Positions 1 through 11,861 of a stretch of 64,000 bases of DNA are shown piece after piece. A program made the translations under genes and the position numbers. The stretch's first letter is position 1. Every line of letters begins with the position of its first letter. The notes below the pieces were generated by a model. The model worked only from the letters and a program-made list of their open reading frames with translations, did not search any database and was not told the origin of the DNA. The DNA lies in NCBI GenBank assembly GCA_030770535.1, contig JASVEC010000008.1, forward strand, positions 682,001 to 746,000. Reading direction: 5' to 3'. Source of the stretch: Batkoa obscura (Eukaryota > Entomophthoromycota > Entomophthoromycetes > Entomophthorales > Batkoaceae).

Positions 1-147
1 ATAATACAAAAACTGATTGTAAATAATTGGGCAACTTTTTTTAGCTAAATTGATTTTATTAATTAAAATAGGATCTTATTTAGATTCTAAAATTACTTTT
101 TTTTATTTGAAATAAAAAGAAATATTATTTAACTTATCTTATCACTA

Positions 148-311
148 TTAAGTCGTTAGTTATGTTTTAGTATACTGTTCATTTAAATATATTGCTGACT
201 TTTTTTACTTGAATTTAAAAATATAGGATTATATATTGTTCTTAAATTCAGGTAAAAAAATTAGCAATAAATTTAAATGAACAGTGTACTGAAACATAAT
301 TAACAACCTAA
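148..311. repeat. foldback (hairpin) element
   Basis: Two arms of about 70 bp (148-219 and 242-311) are imperfect reverse complements separated by a loop of about 20 bp. The left arm carries GTTCATTTAAAT and the right arm ATTTAAATGAAC; the outer ends read AAGTCGTTAGTTATG and CATAATTAACAACCT. Such a structure is typical of a non-autonomous foldback or MITE-type element, but it does not share ends with the common MITE of this window. No second copy was seen here. It lies about 200 bp upstream of the NADH dehydrogenase start. Confidence 0.65.
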
Positions 312-506
312 TATAAATAAACATCTAAATTTGTAACTATTTCAATCTCAATCTAATAATGAAATCAAAAATATATAAAAATAACAAATCAAATTAGTAA
401 TGATTCAATAAAAACGAAAGTAAAAAGTGATGTCACGTATCGAAATTATAAAATATAAAAACAAAACAAAACATTTAATTTTTAAACAACTTTAGGACAT
501 ATTAAA

Positions 507-2857
507 ATGTTTACCAAACAGCTATTAAGCGTTGTAAAAAGGAATCACTTGAACAAGCAAGTTACTAGGAGTACGACCAACTTAACCAATAAAAAATGGT
601 CTTTTTTTAATGGAAAAAAACAAGTCCCAATCGTTGAAGTAGAAGGGGTCAAATTATATCCACCACGTACTACAGGATATCGAATTTATCGAACATCACG
701 CATTTTATTTAAAACATTAATTGTCCTATTTATCGCTAGTGGTAGTTATGTTGTTATTAATGAATATCTTGAAGATTTGAAACATAAGAGAATACTTCAA
801 GATCATAGTAAGTTAAATTAAAAGTTAATAGATTTGATTAAAATCAATTAATTTTTTAAATAGAATTACATAAATTTGATATTGATAGAAAGGAAGGGGA
901 ATCAATACCTACTGCAGTATGGCCTAAAAATGAAAAACCAAAATTAATTATTTTGGGTAGTGGATGGGGGGTAATTAATTTTCATATCTATTTTTGACTG
1001 TTTCTAAAATTTTTATAGTCCGTTGGTTTATTAAAACAATTGGATGTAGATAAATATGAAGTACTTGTGGTATCTCCCTCCAATTACTTTCAATTTACAC
1101 CATTATTACCTTCTGTCACTGTTGGTACTGTTGAACCCAGATCTTTAATTGAACCAATAAGAAAAATATTAAGAAGATTTGGTGATTGTGGACATTATTT
1201 TCAAGGTCTTGGAATGGAAGTAGATATTGAAAATCATCGTGTTTTGGTCCAAAATGATCAAAATGAACCATTTTATGTACCTTATGATCATTTAGTAGTT
1301 GCCGTTGGTTCAAAATCAATTACATTTGGTATTCAGGGATTAGAACATGCTCACTTTTTACATGATATTACAGATGCTAGAAAAATTAGAACGACGTTAT
1401 TGAATAATTTGGAAAAAGCATCCCTGCCTAATATTGATAAAGAAGAACGTAAAAAATTGTTGAGTTTTGTAGTTTGTGGAGGAGGTAAAATTGGTCGTAT
1501 TTAATTAATTATTTGAAATTAATCTAGTTTTTTAGGTCCAACAGGTAGATTGTGATTAAATTTAATATGATTTTATTAATATTATTATAGGCGTTGAATT
1601 TGCTGCTGAATTAGAAGACTTGCTTATTACTGACTTAGCATCTTATGTAAGTTTAATTTCAATTAAAATATATATCATCTTATTTTTTATTTTAGTTCCC
1701 ATTCTTAGCCGAAGACGTATCAATTCATATCATACAATCAAGAGAACATATATTGAATACGTATGATGAACAGATATCTAAATATACAGAAGTAAATAAT
1801 AACAATGATACTAAAATTAAATTCAACTAAATTTTAAAAAATAGAAAAGATTTAAGGATCGCAACATTAATATTATTACTAATGCTAGAGTAAAAGAATT
1901 AAAAGAGGATAGTGTTGTTTATACTTTAAAAAATAATAAGGGAGAAGTTGAAACTTATGAAATACCTTATGGTTTAGTACTATGGTCCACTGGGATAGCA
2001 GTACGAACTTTAGTAGAAAAAATTAAAAAACAAATTGAAGAACAAACGAGATCACGTGCACTTACCGTGGATGGTACATTAAGAGTGAAAGGTAAAGAAG
2101 ATGGTAGTATATTTGCATTAGGGGATTGTGCTTCAGTAGAAATACCAAAGATATTAGAACGGATGAAGCATTATTTTGAAACAGCGGATAGAAATAAGGA
2201 TGGCTATTTAAATTTTCAAGAATTTAAAGAAATGTGTCATCAGATGATTCAAGAAGTTCCTAGAGCTTCTGCTTATATACCACATTTGTTATCAGCGTTT
2301 AAAAAATATGATGTGGATCACTCTAATTCTTTAGATTTAAGTGAAGTCCAACAAATGATTTCGGATATTGATTCTAAGATGACTTCATTACCAGCAACAG
2401 CACAAGTAGCTAATCAACAAGGCAAATATTTAGCTAAATTATTGAATTTATTACATAACCAAGTTTATGAAAATCAACCAATTACAATGGATAATAATAA
2501 TCACACATTAAAAGATATACAAACTGAGAAAATTATTGAGTATCTTAATCAATATCCTAAATTTACTTATAAACATTTGGGTTCTTTAGCTTATATTGGT
2601 AATTCGGCTGTAGCTGAATTGGAAACTAATAATCCAACTAATTTTCAATTAATTAAACCTAAAGTCATTTTAGCTGGGTTTTCAGCTATGTACCTTTGGA
2701 GATCTATTTATTGGTCAGAACAAGTAAGTTTATTTATTTATTTATTTTTAGAATATTAATGTTCATTGCTAAATAGGTATCAGCAAGAAATCGAATGCTA
2801 TTATCCTTAGATTGGAGTAAGAGAATCTTGTTTGGTAGAGATCTTTCCAGACTTTAA
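507..2857 (+). CDS. NDE1: External alternative NADH:ubiquinone oxidoreductase with EF hands (NDE type)
   Basis: Predicted 664-aa type II NADH dehydrogenase of the mitochondrial inner membrane, oxidising cytosolic NADH and reducing ubiquinone without proton pumping. Eight exons by eye: 507-807, 864-970, 1019-1484, 1536-1544, 1591-1646, 1696-1791, 1845-2723, 2777-2857; all junctions are GT-AG and keep frame. The N-terminus is basic (likely mitochondrial presequence) with a hydrophobic segment near residues 68-84. The first dinucleotide site reads LGSGWGS and the second CGGGPTGVEFAAEL. Two EF-hand-like loops, DRNKDGYLNFQE and DVDHSNSLDLSE, interrupt the second half, as in calcium-regulated fungal NDE and plant NDB enzymes. 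The C-terminus LFGRDLSRL is the family ending. The fourth exon is only 9 bp. The NDE1 versus NDE2 name is not resolved. Confidence 0.93.
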
Positions 2858-2910
2858 ATAATTTATATTAAATAATAAATAGTTAAAAAAAGAGCTCAAA
2901 CTTATAAGAT

Positions 2911-4372
2911 TTAAATATCATTTAATTTATTTAACGCAGCTAAATTAATATTTGAATTTAAGGATAAATTGGAGATGAAATTTAATTGTTGTTCACTATT
3001 ATGATTATTTTCTCCTACTTTTTTATTATCATCAAATACTAATTGTAAATTTTTTAATTTAATTTCTTTATCTTTTAATAGAATGGCTTTATCAAGTACT
3101 CTTTCTTGTGCTTCAAGTAATTTGATCATTAAATCAACTTTTTCTATTAAATTTTTTAGTAATTATTAATTATTAAATGTTATTTATTTTATAATATTTA
3201 CCTTTATTTATATTGTCAATATTATTTGATGTTATATTTCCATTGACCTTGTTTAATGTTGCATTTCCATCAATACTATTTACTGTTCTATTCTCATTAA
3301 CATTAGATAAATTAGATAAATTTAATCCATTATTGACATGATTATTGGGTAAATCAAGTATAGTATTATTTTCATTACAATTTGTATCTGGCAATAAATT
3401 ACTACTTGTCATATTATTCAACATATTACTCGTATTATTAGAAGGACAATTACTATTCGTTGAATTATTATGTAACATATTATTAGAATCATTTGGATAA
3501 ATTGAACTACTATTGAATTCTGATTCCTTGTTTCTACTTGTATCGCTTCCTTCTGGTGGAAATGTATTATAACGTTCCCCTAATGCAGTTGCGTTATTTT
3601 TACTAGGATATTGGATTAACTTAAATTCTTTACCTAAACATATTTGCTCACAATAAGTTAAAAATGTATTTCTATCAAACTTCTCAAAATTATCTTGAAC
3701 TTCATAGTTATAAGGTATTAAATTATCATTAACAACAATACTTGATTTATCATGAAATTGTAAATAATGAACCACCAAAAAATGGACATATAATCCAACC
3801 TTACTCATTTTCTCCTTATTGATATTAGCAAAATTTCTAAGAAACCTTCGAGTAGATCGAATACAAGTATCAATTCTATTACGTATTTGTTTTAAATTAA
3901 CATCTTTACCTAAGCTTCTAAAATAACCTAAAAGTTGTTCTACTGCTGGTTTTTTTACATGAAATTTTCGATTTTTATGTACTGCTTGTAAAAGTCGTTC
4001 AAATATTTGTTGATCTTCTTCAATATCAAAATTCCCTTTACGTCCATCTTTAATCAAAGCCGTGCTATTTTTTTGAAATATAAACTTAATCTTTTTGTTC
4101 CCATTAGTTGATATTTCTTCTTCATTATCTATACCCTTTTTCCCATTATCATTGATAAATGTAGTGTTGGTTTCATTATTGTTGTTTTTCATTTCTTCTT
4201 GAGTATTAACTCCATTCCCATATTCGATTGGAGCCCCAATAGTTTGAATCTCCTTTTCATTAGGCTCAATAACTTTCTCACTTCCCTCATCTTCTTGATA
4301 TTCAGGAACCGAACTTAAATTTTCATAACTTGACTTACTACTTAAAATCACTTCATTGAGGTCTAAATCCAT
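2911..4372 (-). CDS. Asn-rich protein of unknown function
   Basis: Two exons (4372-3202 and 3143-2911) joined across a 58-bp GT-AG intron give a 467-aa protein. I do not recognise the family. Residues about 110-240 form a compact basic, helix-rich segment (starting near DGRKGNFDIEEDQQIFERLL) that looks like a folded domain, perhaps DNA-binding, but no signature confirms it. This is followed by a long Asn/Ser-rich low-complexity stretch and, in exon 2, a probable coiled coil (EAQERVLDKAILLKDKEIKL). No signal peptide or membrane segment is seen. It is convergent with the NADH dehydrogenase, with only about 50 bp between the two stop codons. A nuclear regulator is possible but unproven. Confidence 0.75.
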
Positions 4373-4731
4373 TTCTTCTTTTTACTGTATTAAAAATTCT
4401 TAAATTTTATACTTGGAATTGGTTAAACTTATAAGAGATGCTAAGTTTTCAGTAAAGTTTAGAATATTATTGGTCTTTTTAAAAAAAAGCCAATAATCAA
4501 GATCAGTAGATTTGATTAAGCCAATAAGGAAATTTCAGTAGTTTGTACTTTAACCAATTAAATAGGTTATCAGTTTGTATAAAATTTTGCAAGTTTTTCC
4601 TGCCACCAAAAAAGCTTGCAATAGTAAATGGTACTTTTTATAAAACAACCACAGACTTTTAAAAAAATTAAATTTAAATATTATAAGTGAACACTATTTG
4701 CTAAATTTTTATTAAAATTAAATAAATAAAC

Positions 4732-4759
4732 TTATTTATTTATTTATTTATTTATTTAA
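4732..4759. repeat. (TTTA)n microsatellite
   Basis: About seven tandem TTTA units in intergenic DNA. Confidence 0.85.
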
Positions 4760-6212
4760 CTATATTTTAAATTGTTATAAAAGTATTTTTTTTTTAATTT
4801 TATTAAAATTTATTAAAGCTAGATAAGTAAAAGCAAAAGTAAAAGTAGTCAAAGCAGTTATAACTATAACTAATAAGTGCAGTGTATTATTATTTTTTTA
4901 ATTTTATATTATAATAATTTTTATTTTTAAAATATTCTTTTTTTAAATTTAATAACTAAATTTTTTTATGATCATTTATTAATATTTTATTAGCTTTTAA
5001 AAAATATATATCATATAATCAATTACCTTTTTTAGCTTATAAAAAGAATAACTTTTTTTAAATTTTGATAAATTTTTTTAATAAATTAAATAAACCTTTA
5101 ATTAACTTTTTGCACAAACATTACTTGCATAGTAAATTAAATTAACCTTTTAGGTATTGAGATTCAAAAGACCTGATCCAATTAGCATAAGTGATTAAAA
5201 ATTATGATCTAATCAAACTAAATTTTTTTGAGACATTTGGTACTCAAAGGTTAAAAACGCAAGCTTTATAAGGGGTTTGAGTTGGCCATCTTAGATGTCA
5301 TAAGAATGTTTTTTATGATTCAATATATTTCAACTTTTAAGCTAATTTATATATGGACAAAATGATTTAAGAGAAAATGAAATTTACATTTGATGGGTTT
5401 GTTCATGCACTCCCAACTACACCAAATAAGCCATTTTGTCAGAAAGTTTGAGTGAATTTGAATCGGTCGATTTTCTATTCTTATCAATAATAATGTGTCT
5501 TTGAGATAGCAAACTAATGATGATTGGTATATTAGTCTAAACTGTTATCAATATGAATTTAAAAAACACTATTAAAGTCTAGGCACATTTTCCAATCACT
5601 TCCTTTACCACACTCACAAAAGCAAACTAGATTCGAAAACATTACGACTATTTTTTTTAAAGATTACAAGAAAATCTACAACTTTGAAGTATAAAAAAGC
5701 ACTCGATATTAGCCTATTCTCATCAAGCTTTGAATACAATATTTAAAAAGTTCCACCTTTTATCCTTAGTCAAGAGGACAGTGCTTTATTAAAATCATAA
5801 ACAAATATAAGGAAAAAGGGAACACTATTAACTAGGAAAAGTACTTCAGGGACAATAATAATAAGAGAAAAAAGACTAATAAAACTGTAGTTCCAATTTT
5901 AATTATTTAAAGTAATTTTAAATTTTATTTAAGTTTTAAAATATGAGAAACCTCAAAAATCAAATGATTGTTCTCATTTTTATGAAAATTAATTATTTTT
6001 ACACCTCTATTTTTAAGCTAATGCAGTTTATTCTTTTTGTCAATATTCTTTTAATGTGAGAGAAAGATAATAAAATATAGAATGACGTAGTGACAATAAT
6101 AGTTTACATATTATACATAATAGACTCCGTCTGTTTAATAGTTAAACTAAACCATGTAGCATTATAAAAATGAAATTGAAAATACTAAATTATCATAATT
6201 CCCCAATCTAGA

Positions 6213-6314
6213 TACGAGGATGTATTTTCATGTTTAAAAATTTTATTAATAGTTTTTCCGCTTAAATAACGCTCAAAAAATGGAAAAAGTGATGAAGTCA
6301 AAAAACACCCTCAT
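6213..6314 (+). mobile_element. ~105-bp MITE, copy 1
   Basis: First of 13 related copies. Family description: ends near TATGGGGATGTATTTTTTTG on one side and AAAAAAAACACCCCCATA on the other, giving terminal inverted repeats of about 18-20 bp. The interior is conserved, with TTTTACTAACAATCTTTCC followed by CTCAAATAGCGCTTAAAA and ATGGAAAAAGTGATGAA. It has no coding capacity. The target duplication appears to be TA (see the copy at 20650), pointing to Tc1/mariner-type mobilisation. This copy is diverged at both ends (TACGAGGATG and CACCCTCATA). Confidence 0.85.
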
Positions 6315-6523
6315 ACTAATTGTTCCATCTAGCTTAGCTTTGATTTAGTACTTTTACATTCTTGTTATAAACTTATTCTTTAGAATATCCCTTTATAAAT
6401 GCTAGCATAAGGTAATAAGAAAAAACATAATTTATATTTTATTCTTATAACATTATACATAAGGCCTACCTTGATTTAAATTGGTAAAATGTTTTATCTT
6501 TTTTTATTGACTAATTAATTCAA

Positions 6524-8083
6524 ATGTCTGATAAATTAATAGCTATGGAGACAATGGATATAAAAGAACCCAACGTAGTCGAAGAACCACTAAACAGAAG
6601 AGAAGAATGGGGGTTTTACATGTTTAATTTTGCAGTAAAGATTACTTTGATACCATACATTTACTTTGCTAAACCCTTTTGCCTTTAGAATGAACCTTTT
6701 CTTCTTACAGTAGCCGGTTTAGCTTCAACTGTAATTTTGGAAGGGCTTGCATCTGGAGCAGCTTATGAATTAGATTTAGTAACCCCATGTAATACAAAGA
6801 TAACAGATTATGTTTGTAAAGTAAAATTTGGAATCATATGGTTAGACACTTCATCATATACCTTCTTAATTTCAGCTTTAGCTGTAGCTATTCAAGCAGT
6901 TGTTTTTATTAGTATAGGTGCTATGGCTGATTATGGCAATTTACGTAAATTGATGCTTTTTGCTTCTTCCTTTGTACAAGCAATTGCCATAATTTTAATT
7001 CCGTCAATCACTAGTTATGATTATTATTGGGTAGCTGCCATCTTAATAATCATTGGTAACATTGGTTTTGGAGCTTCCAATATCTTTTATTATGCTTATT
7101 TACCTATTTTAACTTCCAGTCATCCTGATGTAATACAAGCAAAAGAGGATGGGGATACAAACCTTAGCTTAATAAGAGAAAAAGTATCAAATACTATATC
7201 TGGTAAAGGGATGGCAATCGGATATTTAGGAGGGTTTATTCATTTAATTATATCAGCACTTTTTGTATTGTTTGCAGGCGCTTTTGGGCCAGTAGGCTCT
7301 TACCCTATGCAAGTGGTAGCAGCATTATCAGGGGCATGGACAATTATATTCAACATCATACCCTTTTTATGGCTTAAAAATCGATCAGGTAGCCCATTAC
7401 CTAAAGGAGAAAACTATTTACTCCACAGTTGGAAACAATTAGGGGAAACCTTTAGACAGATTAAGAATTTGTCTCATTTAGCTATTGTACTGTTTTCTTG
7501 GTTTATTATGTCGGATAGTTTACATACCTTCCTTTCAATGACTGTCCTTTTAGCTAAAAAAGAATTCAAGTTTTTACAATATGAGCTTTTGATTGCTAAT
7601 TTAGTTACTCCAGTAACTGCTTTTTTGGGCTGTTTAATCTTTAATCAAATTATATTTCGATTTAAAGTTAGTACCAAAGTCATGTTAATTATATGCTGCA
7701 TTTCCTATTTAGTTATTCCAATTTATATCTTATTAGGCTTGATACCCAATTTGCCCTTTTCAAAATTCAAGGTTGAAGGTTATATTCTTATGGGATACCA
7801 TGGCTTTTTTGTTGGACCAATTCAGTCCTTCTATCGAGTATTGTTTGCTGAATTAGTACCAAAAGGAAGAGAAAGTGAATTTTTTAGTTTATTCCAAATT
7901 GTTGGTAAAGGTTCTTCCTGGATTGGCCCTTTGGTAGTAGGGGCAATTACAGATTATTCTGGCAATCTACGTATTGGTTATACTTTTATCCTTGCTTCTG
8001 TTCTTTCCTCAGGATTAATATTAACGTTTTTAAATGTAGAAAAAGGTAAAGAACAAGTCAAAATCCTTGTGAAGAAAGATTAA
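6524..8083 (+). CDS. ATG22: Atg22-like vacuolar amino-acid effluxer
   Basis: Predicted 501-aa multi-pass membrane protein of the major facilitator superfamily, Atg22 family; in yeast it exports leucine and other amino acids from the vacuole after autophagic breakdown. Two exons, 6524-6634 and 6689-8083, are joined over a 54-bp GT-AG intron; splicing restores the family motif FANEPF early in the protein. The start was chosen at the ATG giving MSDKLIAMET and an upstream acidic stretch followed by RREEWGFYMFNFA. About a dozen hydrophobic segments follow, including the family-like stretch GAMADYGNLRKLML after the second helix and the C-terminal RESEFFSLFQIVGKGSSW with VGAITDYSGN. Length matches fungal Atg22. 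Upstream and downstream spacers are long, and a MITE lies about 200 bp upstream. Confidence 0.92.
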
Positions 8084-8503
8084 TTTTAATAAAAAAAATT
8101 CAACTTTTTTTACTCTTCCAACATAACTGCTAGTATTAAATATTAGATGTTCAAAGTTTTAGTCTATAGTGTGTTAACTATTTTAGTGTTTATTTAAAAT
8201 ATGACTTATTATCGTACTTAAAACTTTTGAACAAAGTTTTTGATGTTTTACGAAAATAGATTAGTAAGAAGTCATCTAGAAAACTATTGATATTGGTAGT
8301 TTAATTAACACTGCCCTGGGAATCTAATCTATAGTAAAATTTGACATATGTTATTGATAAATCAAAAACTTTTACCACCTAGACTTGGTTTTCACGTGGA
8401 TTTATGTGTTCTAAGGGATAAAAGCAGTATAAAAACTCCTTCATTTATTTTGTTGTGTGACGTTTATACATTCACTGCTTTCCTTAATCACGGCTACTTT
8501 ATT

Positions 8504-8610
8504 ATATGGGGATGCATTTTTTTGTTTAAGAATTTTACTAACAATCTTTCCACTCAAATAGCGCTTAAAAAATGGAAAAAATAATGAAACCAAAAAAAAC
8601 ACCCCCATAT
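8504..8610 (+). mobile_element. MITE, copy 2
   Basis: Near-consensus copy with ends TATGGGGATG and CACCCCCATA and a complete interior including TAGCGCTTAAAAAATGG. Confidence 0.93.
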
Positions 8611-9490
8611 TGTATTTATCATTACTAAAGTCTATAATATGTATAAATACAGTTGTGTATGTAATAAAAATAAAAAAAGTATGAGTTCAATTATGGAAAA
8701 ACTTACCGAGATAAGGTTCTATAGCACCAATGAGATCAATAGTACAATAAGCCTAAACTTTAACATGTTAATTTTTTGATTTTTAACTATATTTGAAACC
8801 GTTAGCTATGATTCAATACAGTATACCCTTTGTTTTTTAAATTTCAATTTCAATTTTTGTATAAATTATGGTTTATATGCCTCTTATTTAATTCAAAGTG
8901 GCATATTTATTGTTTCAAATAAAGAATTTGATAATTTAAGAATAAAATTGAGCTGTGAAACTATAGTAATCCCAAAATTTACTGTATTTAGTTATTATAC
9001 TTGGTGCTTTCAATAAGAAGTAGTGAAATCAAAATAATGTGAGATATACTAAACAATATCCATTGCTAAGTTTATGAATTTAAAACAAAATCGGAGCTTC
9101 ATAACCTTAAAAAGAAGATTCCTTAATTGAGCTTATGCTAAAGTAAGATAATATTAAACCATGTTATTTGCTACTATTAAGAATTACCATCATTGTGACT
9201 TATATACTCTATATTATATGATATTTATACAATTGATGTTTACTGCAGCTCAAAGTGTTACTTTTATTATCTGTCGACATTGAGTCTATGGTCTTCTTTT
9301 ATTAGTATATTGACATTTTCTAAAGCTTAATAAAGATTATCTCGTAATATACTTGTTAATAAAACACCACTAAGTTGACAAATTATTTTAATAAATGATA
9401 TTTAATAATGAGGAAACTTCTAAAATACCGAATATACTGATTACTAAATTTAATTCTATTAAATAAAAATGTTAGTTCTAAATCCAAAAT

Positions 9491-9590
9491 TTGGGTATGC
9501 TTTTTATGTTTAAGAATTTTACTAACAGTTTTTCTGCTTGAATAGCGCTTAAAAGGGAAAAAGTAATGAAGTCAAAAAAATACCCCCATT
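9491..9590 (+). mobile_element. MITE, copy 3
   Basis: Same family; left end diverged (TTGGGTATGC), right end ATACCCCCAT; interior AATAGCGCTTAAAAGGG shows a small internal loss. Confidence 0.88.
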
Positions 9591-9719
9591 TATTGCTAAA
9601 AAGTTTAAAATAGGCTTTTATTTAAATGCTTGATAAATAATAGTAGGAATATCAGTAGGTAAAAAAAAATATATAAACAAGTAGAATATTTAACTTATTC
9701 CGCAAAATAGGATTTAATA

Positions 9720-10379
9720 ATGAATGATTTTTTCGGAACAGTTGAAAATTCATTAGATATATTGTTATTGTTAGAAGGGGTGAGTAGGGGTTATTTTCGA
9801 GTAATAGAAGACAAACTAACTGAAAATGAAAAGAGAGAGATAAAGGCAGGTACATGTTTTATATGTGAATATAAAGGATCAGATTTAGCAGAATTAGAAG
9901 ATGGGAAAAAATGGATAAAATATCAATCTAGGAATAGATTCAACTATTTTAAACAACTTACAAACGATGTCAGCAATAAGAATAAACTGATAAAGAAAGA
10001 GACAACATTAGGCTATTTTAGTAGAAGGCTACAAATATTAAACTATGTTTCTAACTCTTCGTCTGTAAACAAAAGTTTGATACGCCCTTCTTGTAGTTAC
10101 TTGATGAATATTTTACACACTAAAAGCATGAATAGTAATTTAGATTCAATTAATACCAGCTTAAACATCAAAAATTTTATATCGTTGCCGCCTATTAATC
10201 AAGTTGAGACTAATTTATCTAGTATATTGCCACCGATTAAAAGTAAAATAAGTGACCATATATTATTATTTCATTCTAAGAATATCAACCTTATTGAAAC
10301 TTTGGAGTTCAAATCTAATACCAACTTATGTACTTCCGAAGATTTAAGACAGTTATCTCTTTTACAAGTTCGAATTTAA
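9720..10379 (+). CDS. Minimal WOPR (Gti1/Pac2) domain transcription regulator
   Basis: Single-exon 219-aa protein whose first ~80 residues match the WOPRa half of the Gti1/Pac2/Wor1/Ryp1 DNA-binding domain: FFGTVENSLDILLLLEG, then a run with KLTENEKREIKAGTCFIC, then DGKKW and a basic aromatic stretch NRFNYFKQL. A linker is followed by the WOPRb half near residues 95-118 (LIKKETTLGYFSRRLQILNY). Members of this family are master regulators of morphological switching, conidiation and virulence in fungi and act in the nucleus. The protein ends about 100 residues after the domain with a Ser/Asn-rich tail, so it is short; Wor1/Ryp1 have several hundred more residues of Gln/Asn-rich tail. The start ATG directly precedes the domain. 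Closest function cannot be told from sequence alone. Confidence 0.88.
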   Translation: MNDFFGTVENSLDILLLLEGVSRGYFRVIEDKLTENEKREIKAGTCFICEYKGSDLAELEDGKKWIKYQSRNRFNYFKQLTNDVSNKNKLIKKETTLGYFSRRLQILNYVSNSSSVNKSLIRPSCSYLMNILHTKSMNSNLDSINTSLNIKNFISLPPINQVETNLSSILPPIKSKISDHILLFHSKNINLIETLEFKSNTNLCTSEDLRQLSLLQVRI

Positions 10380-11861
10380 TCATATGCGAGTGTTTCTTAC
10401 CAGTTGTTCACTTTTGCTATTTTTGAAATTTAAAAATTAATTAGCCAATAAGCTGTTTAAGTTCGAATATATGTTGACTAATAATAACCTTTATAACCAA
10501 CTATTTGTATCATGTCAACCTGCAGTTTGATAATTAGAATCTATGTTAAAGTGAACAGTTGCATTAGCTAAATATGGAAATTCCCCTTTTTCTTTTAAAA
10601 AATTTTATTATAAAAAATTTTCAATTTAACATTAAATTTTACAATACATATTAAACATTTGTTATGCCGACTTCATTAGATTATACTCCTTTTAATTTAT
10701 TTCTAATTTATTTGCTGATAAATCCATTTACATTTTTTAAAACATTAACAAAAATGACGTTGGATGATACAGCTTAAATACTCTTAAACGTAAATACAAT
10801 GATTGAAAGCAAAATAAATGATAAACTTTCTCTAGTATATGCAAGTTGGAGCATATGTTAAGACTCCAACTACATTTAATTGTGTAACTACAACACTTGA
10901 TTATTTGTGCTTTTAAACTTTTAATAAAGGAAACTAAAGCAAATAATTAAGAATCTTTTTATTTAAAATTTAAAATAGAGTTGCTATTTGTGATAATTAT
11001 TTTTAAAAGATAAAATGGCTTATTTTTAATTATAGCACTTTCATTGAGTAATTTTAAATGCAATACTAAATACATTATCCTATAAATAACACTAAAATTA
11101 CTCTCTTATTATAAAATGTTTTTTCTTTAGTAACTATAGATTTTAGTATTGTACTTTTTAAGTAAGGAGCTTTTATAATATTTTTTTAATTGGATCTTAT
11201 GTTTTTTTAAACTGCATTTAACCCATCGACTGACTTTTGAAAAATCAAAAAGGTACAAATTTCCTGACTTTGGTTTCTTTTCGCAGGACTCCTACAAGTT
11301 GTAAGCAGTATGTATGAAAATTAAGTAACATGAACAAAAAATTCTATTTTTAAAATAAGAGTCAAATCAAAATAGAAAATTACCACTTAATTACAGCTAA
11401 ATATGAATAATACTTTTTTTACTTGAATATACTACTGTACTGCAAGGCTTCATAACAACAATATAAAATCTACTATTCTTGTGTTCTCTATTAAACATCT
11501 ATATTTAATTAGCTAAATTTACATATTTAGGAAGATATAAAAGGAATTTTCGCAATGGAACCTATAGAAGCCATGAGCCATAAATTTGAACTTTTTTCAT
11601 AACTCACATTTAAGTCATAAGCGCTTGACGAATTAAATAAGTCACCATATAAAATGACTATTGACCTAATTGGATAAGCTACTGGTATCTTTAAAATTCT
11701 GCTACTTACAAAATATAACAGGAGCAATAAATATTACCTCAAAATACCAAAAGATCAAACTCGGTGAAATACATGAGAACAAAATTCCTTTTAGAAGCCA
11801 ATTTGACCAACTTGTAATTTTATGAGATAAGTTAAAATTGTTTTTAAGGAATTTGTTTTCA
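10380..11861. other. intergenic region
   Basis: About 1.5 kb with no supported gene. A short open frame on the minus strand at 11527-11727 has no recognisable family and no splice context; I do not call it. Confidence 0.5.

Larger units (their letters stand above)
4373..6523. other. intergenic region
   Basis: About 2.1 kb without a recognisable gene. It holds a (TTTA)n microsatellite at about 4732-4759 and one MITE copy at 6213-6314. A slightly less AT-rich stretch at about 5140-5480 could be decayed coding sequence, but I could not match it to any family. The last few hundred bases should include the ATG22 promoter. Confidence 0.5.
8084..9719. other. intergenic region with two MITEs
   Basis: No gene recognised. 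It contains MITE copies at 8504-8610 and 9491-9590; short open frames here run through the MITE and are not credible genes. The end of the region is the promoter side of the WOPR gene. Confidence 0.6.

Noticed and set aside
8348-8584. 78-codon open frame
   Set aside because: Its second half is MITE copy 2 and the first half shows no family or splice context.
11527-11727. 66-codon minus-strand frame
   Set aside because: No recognisable motif, no neighbouring exons; likely chance or an unidentifiable relic.
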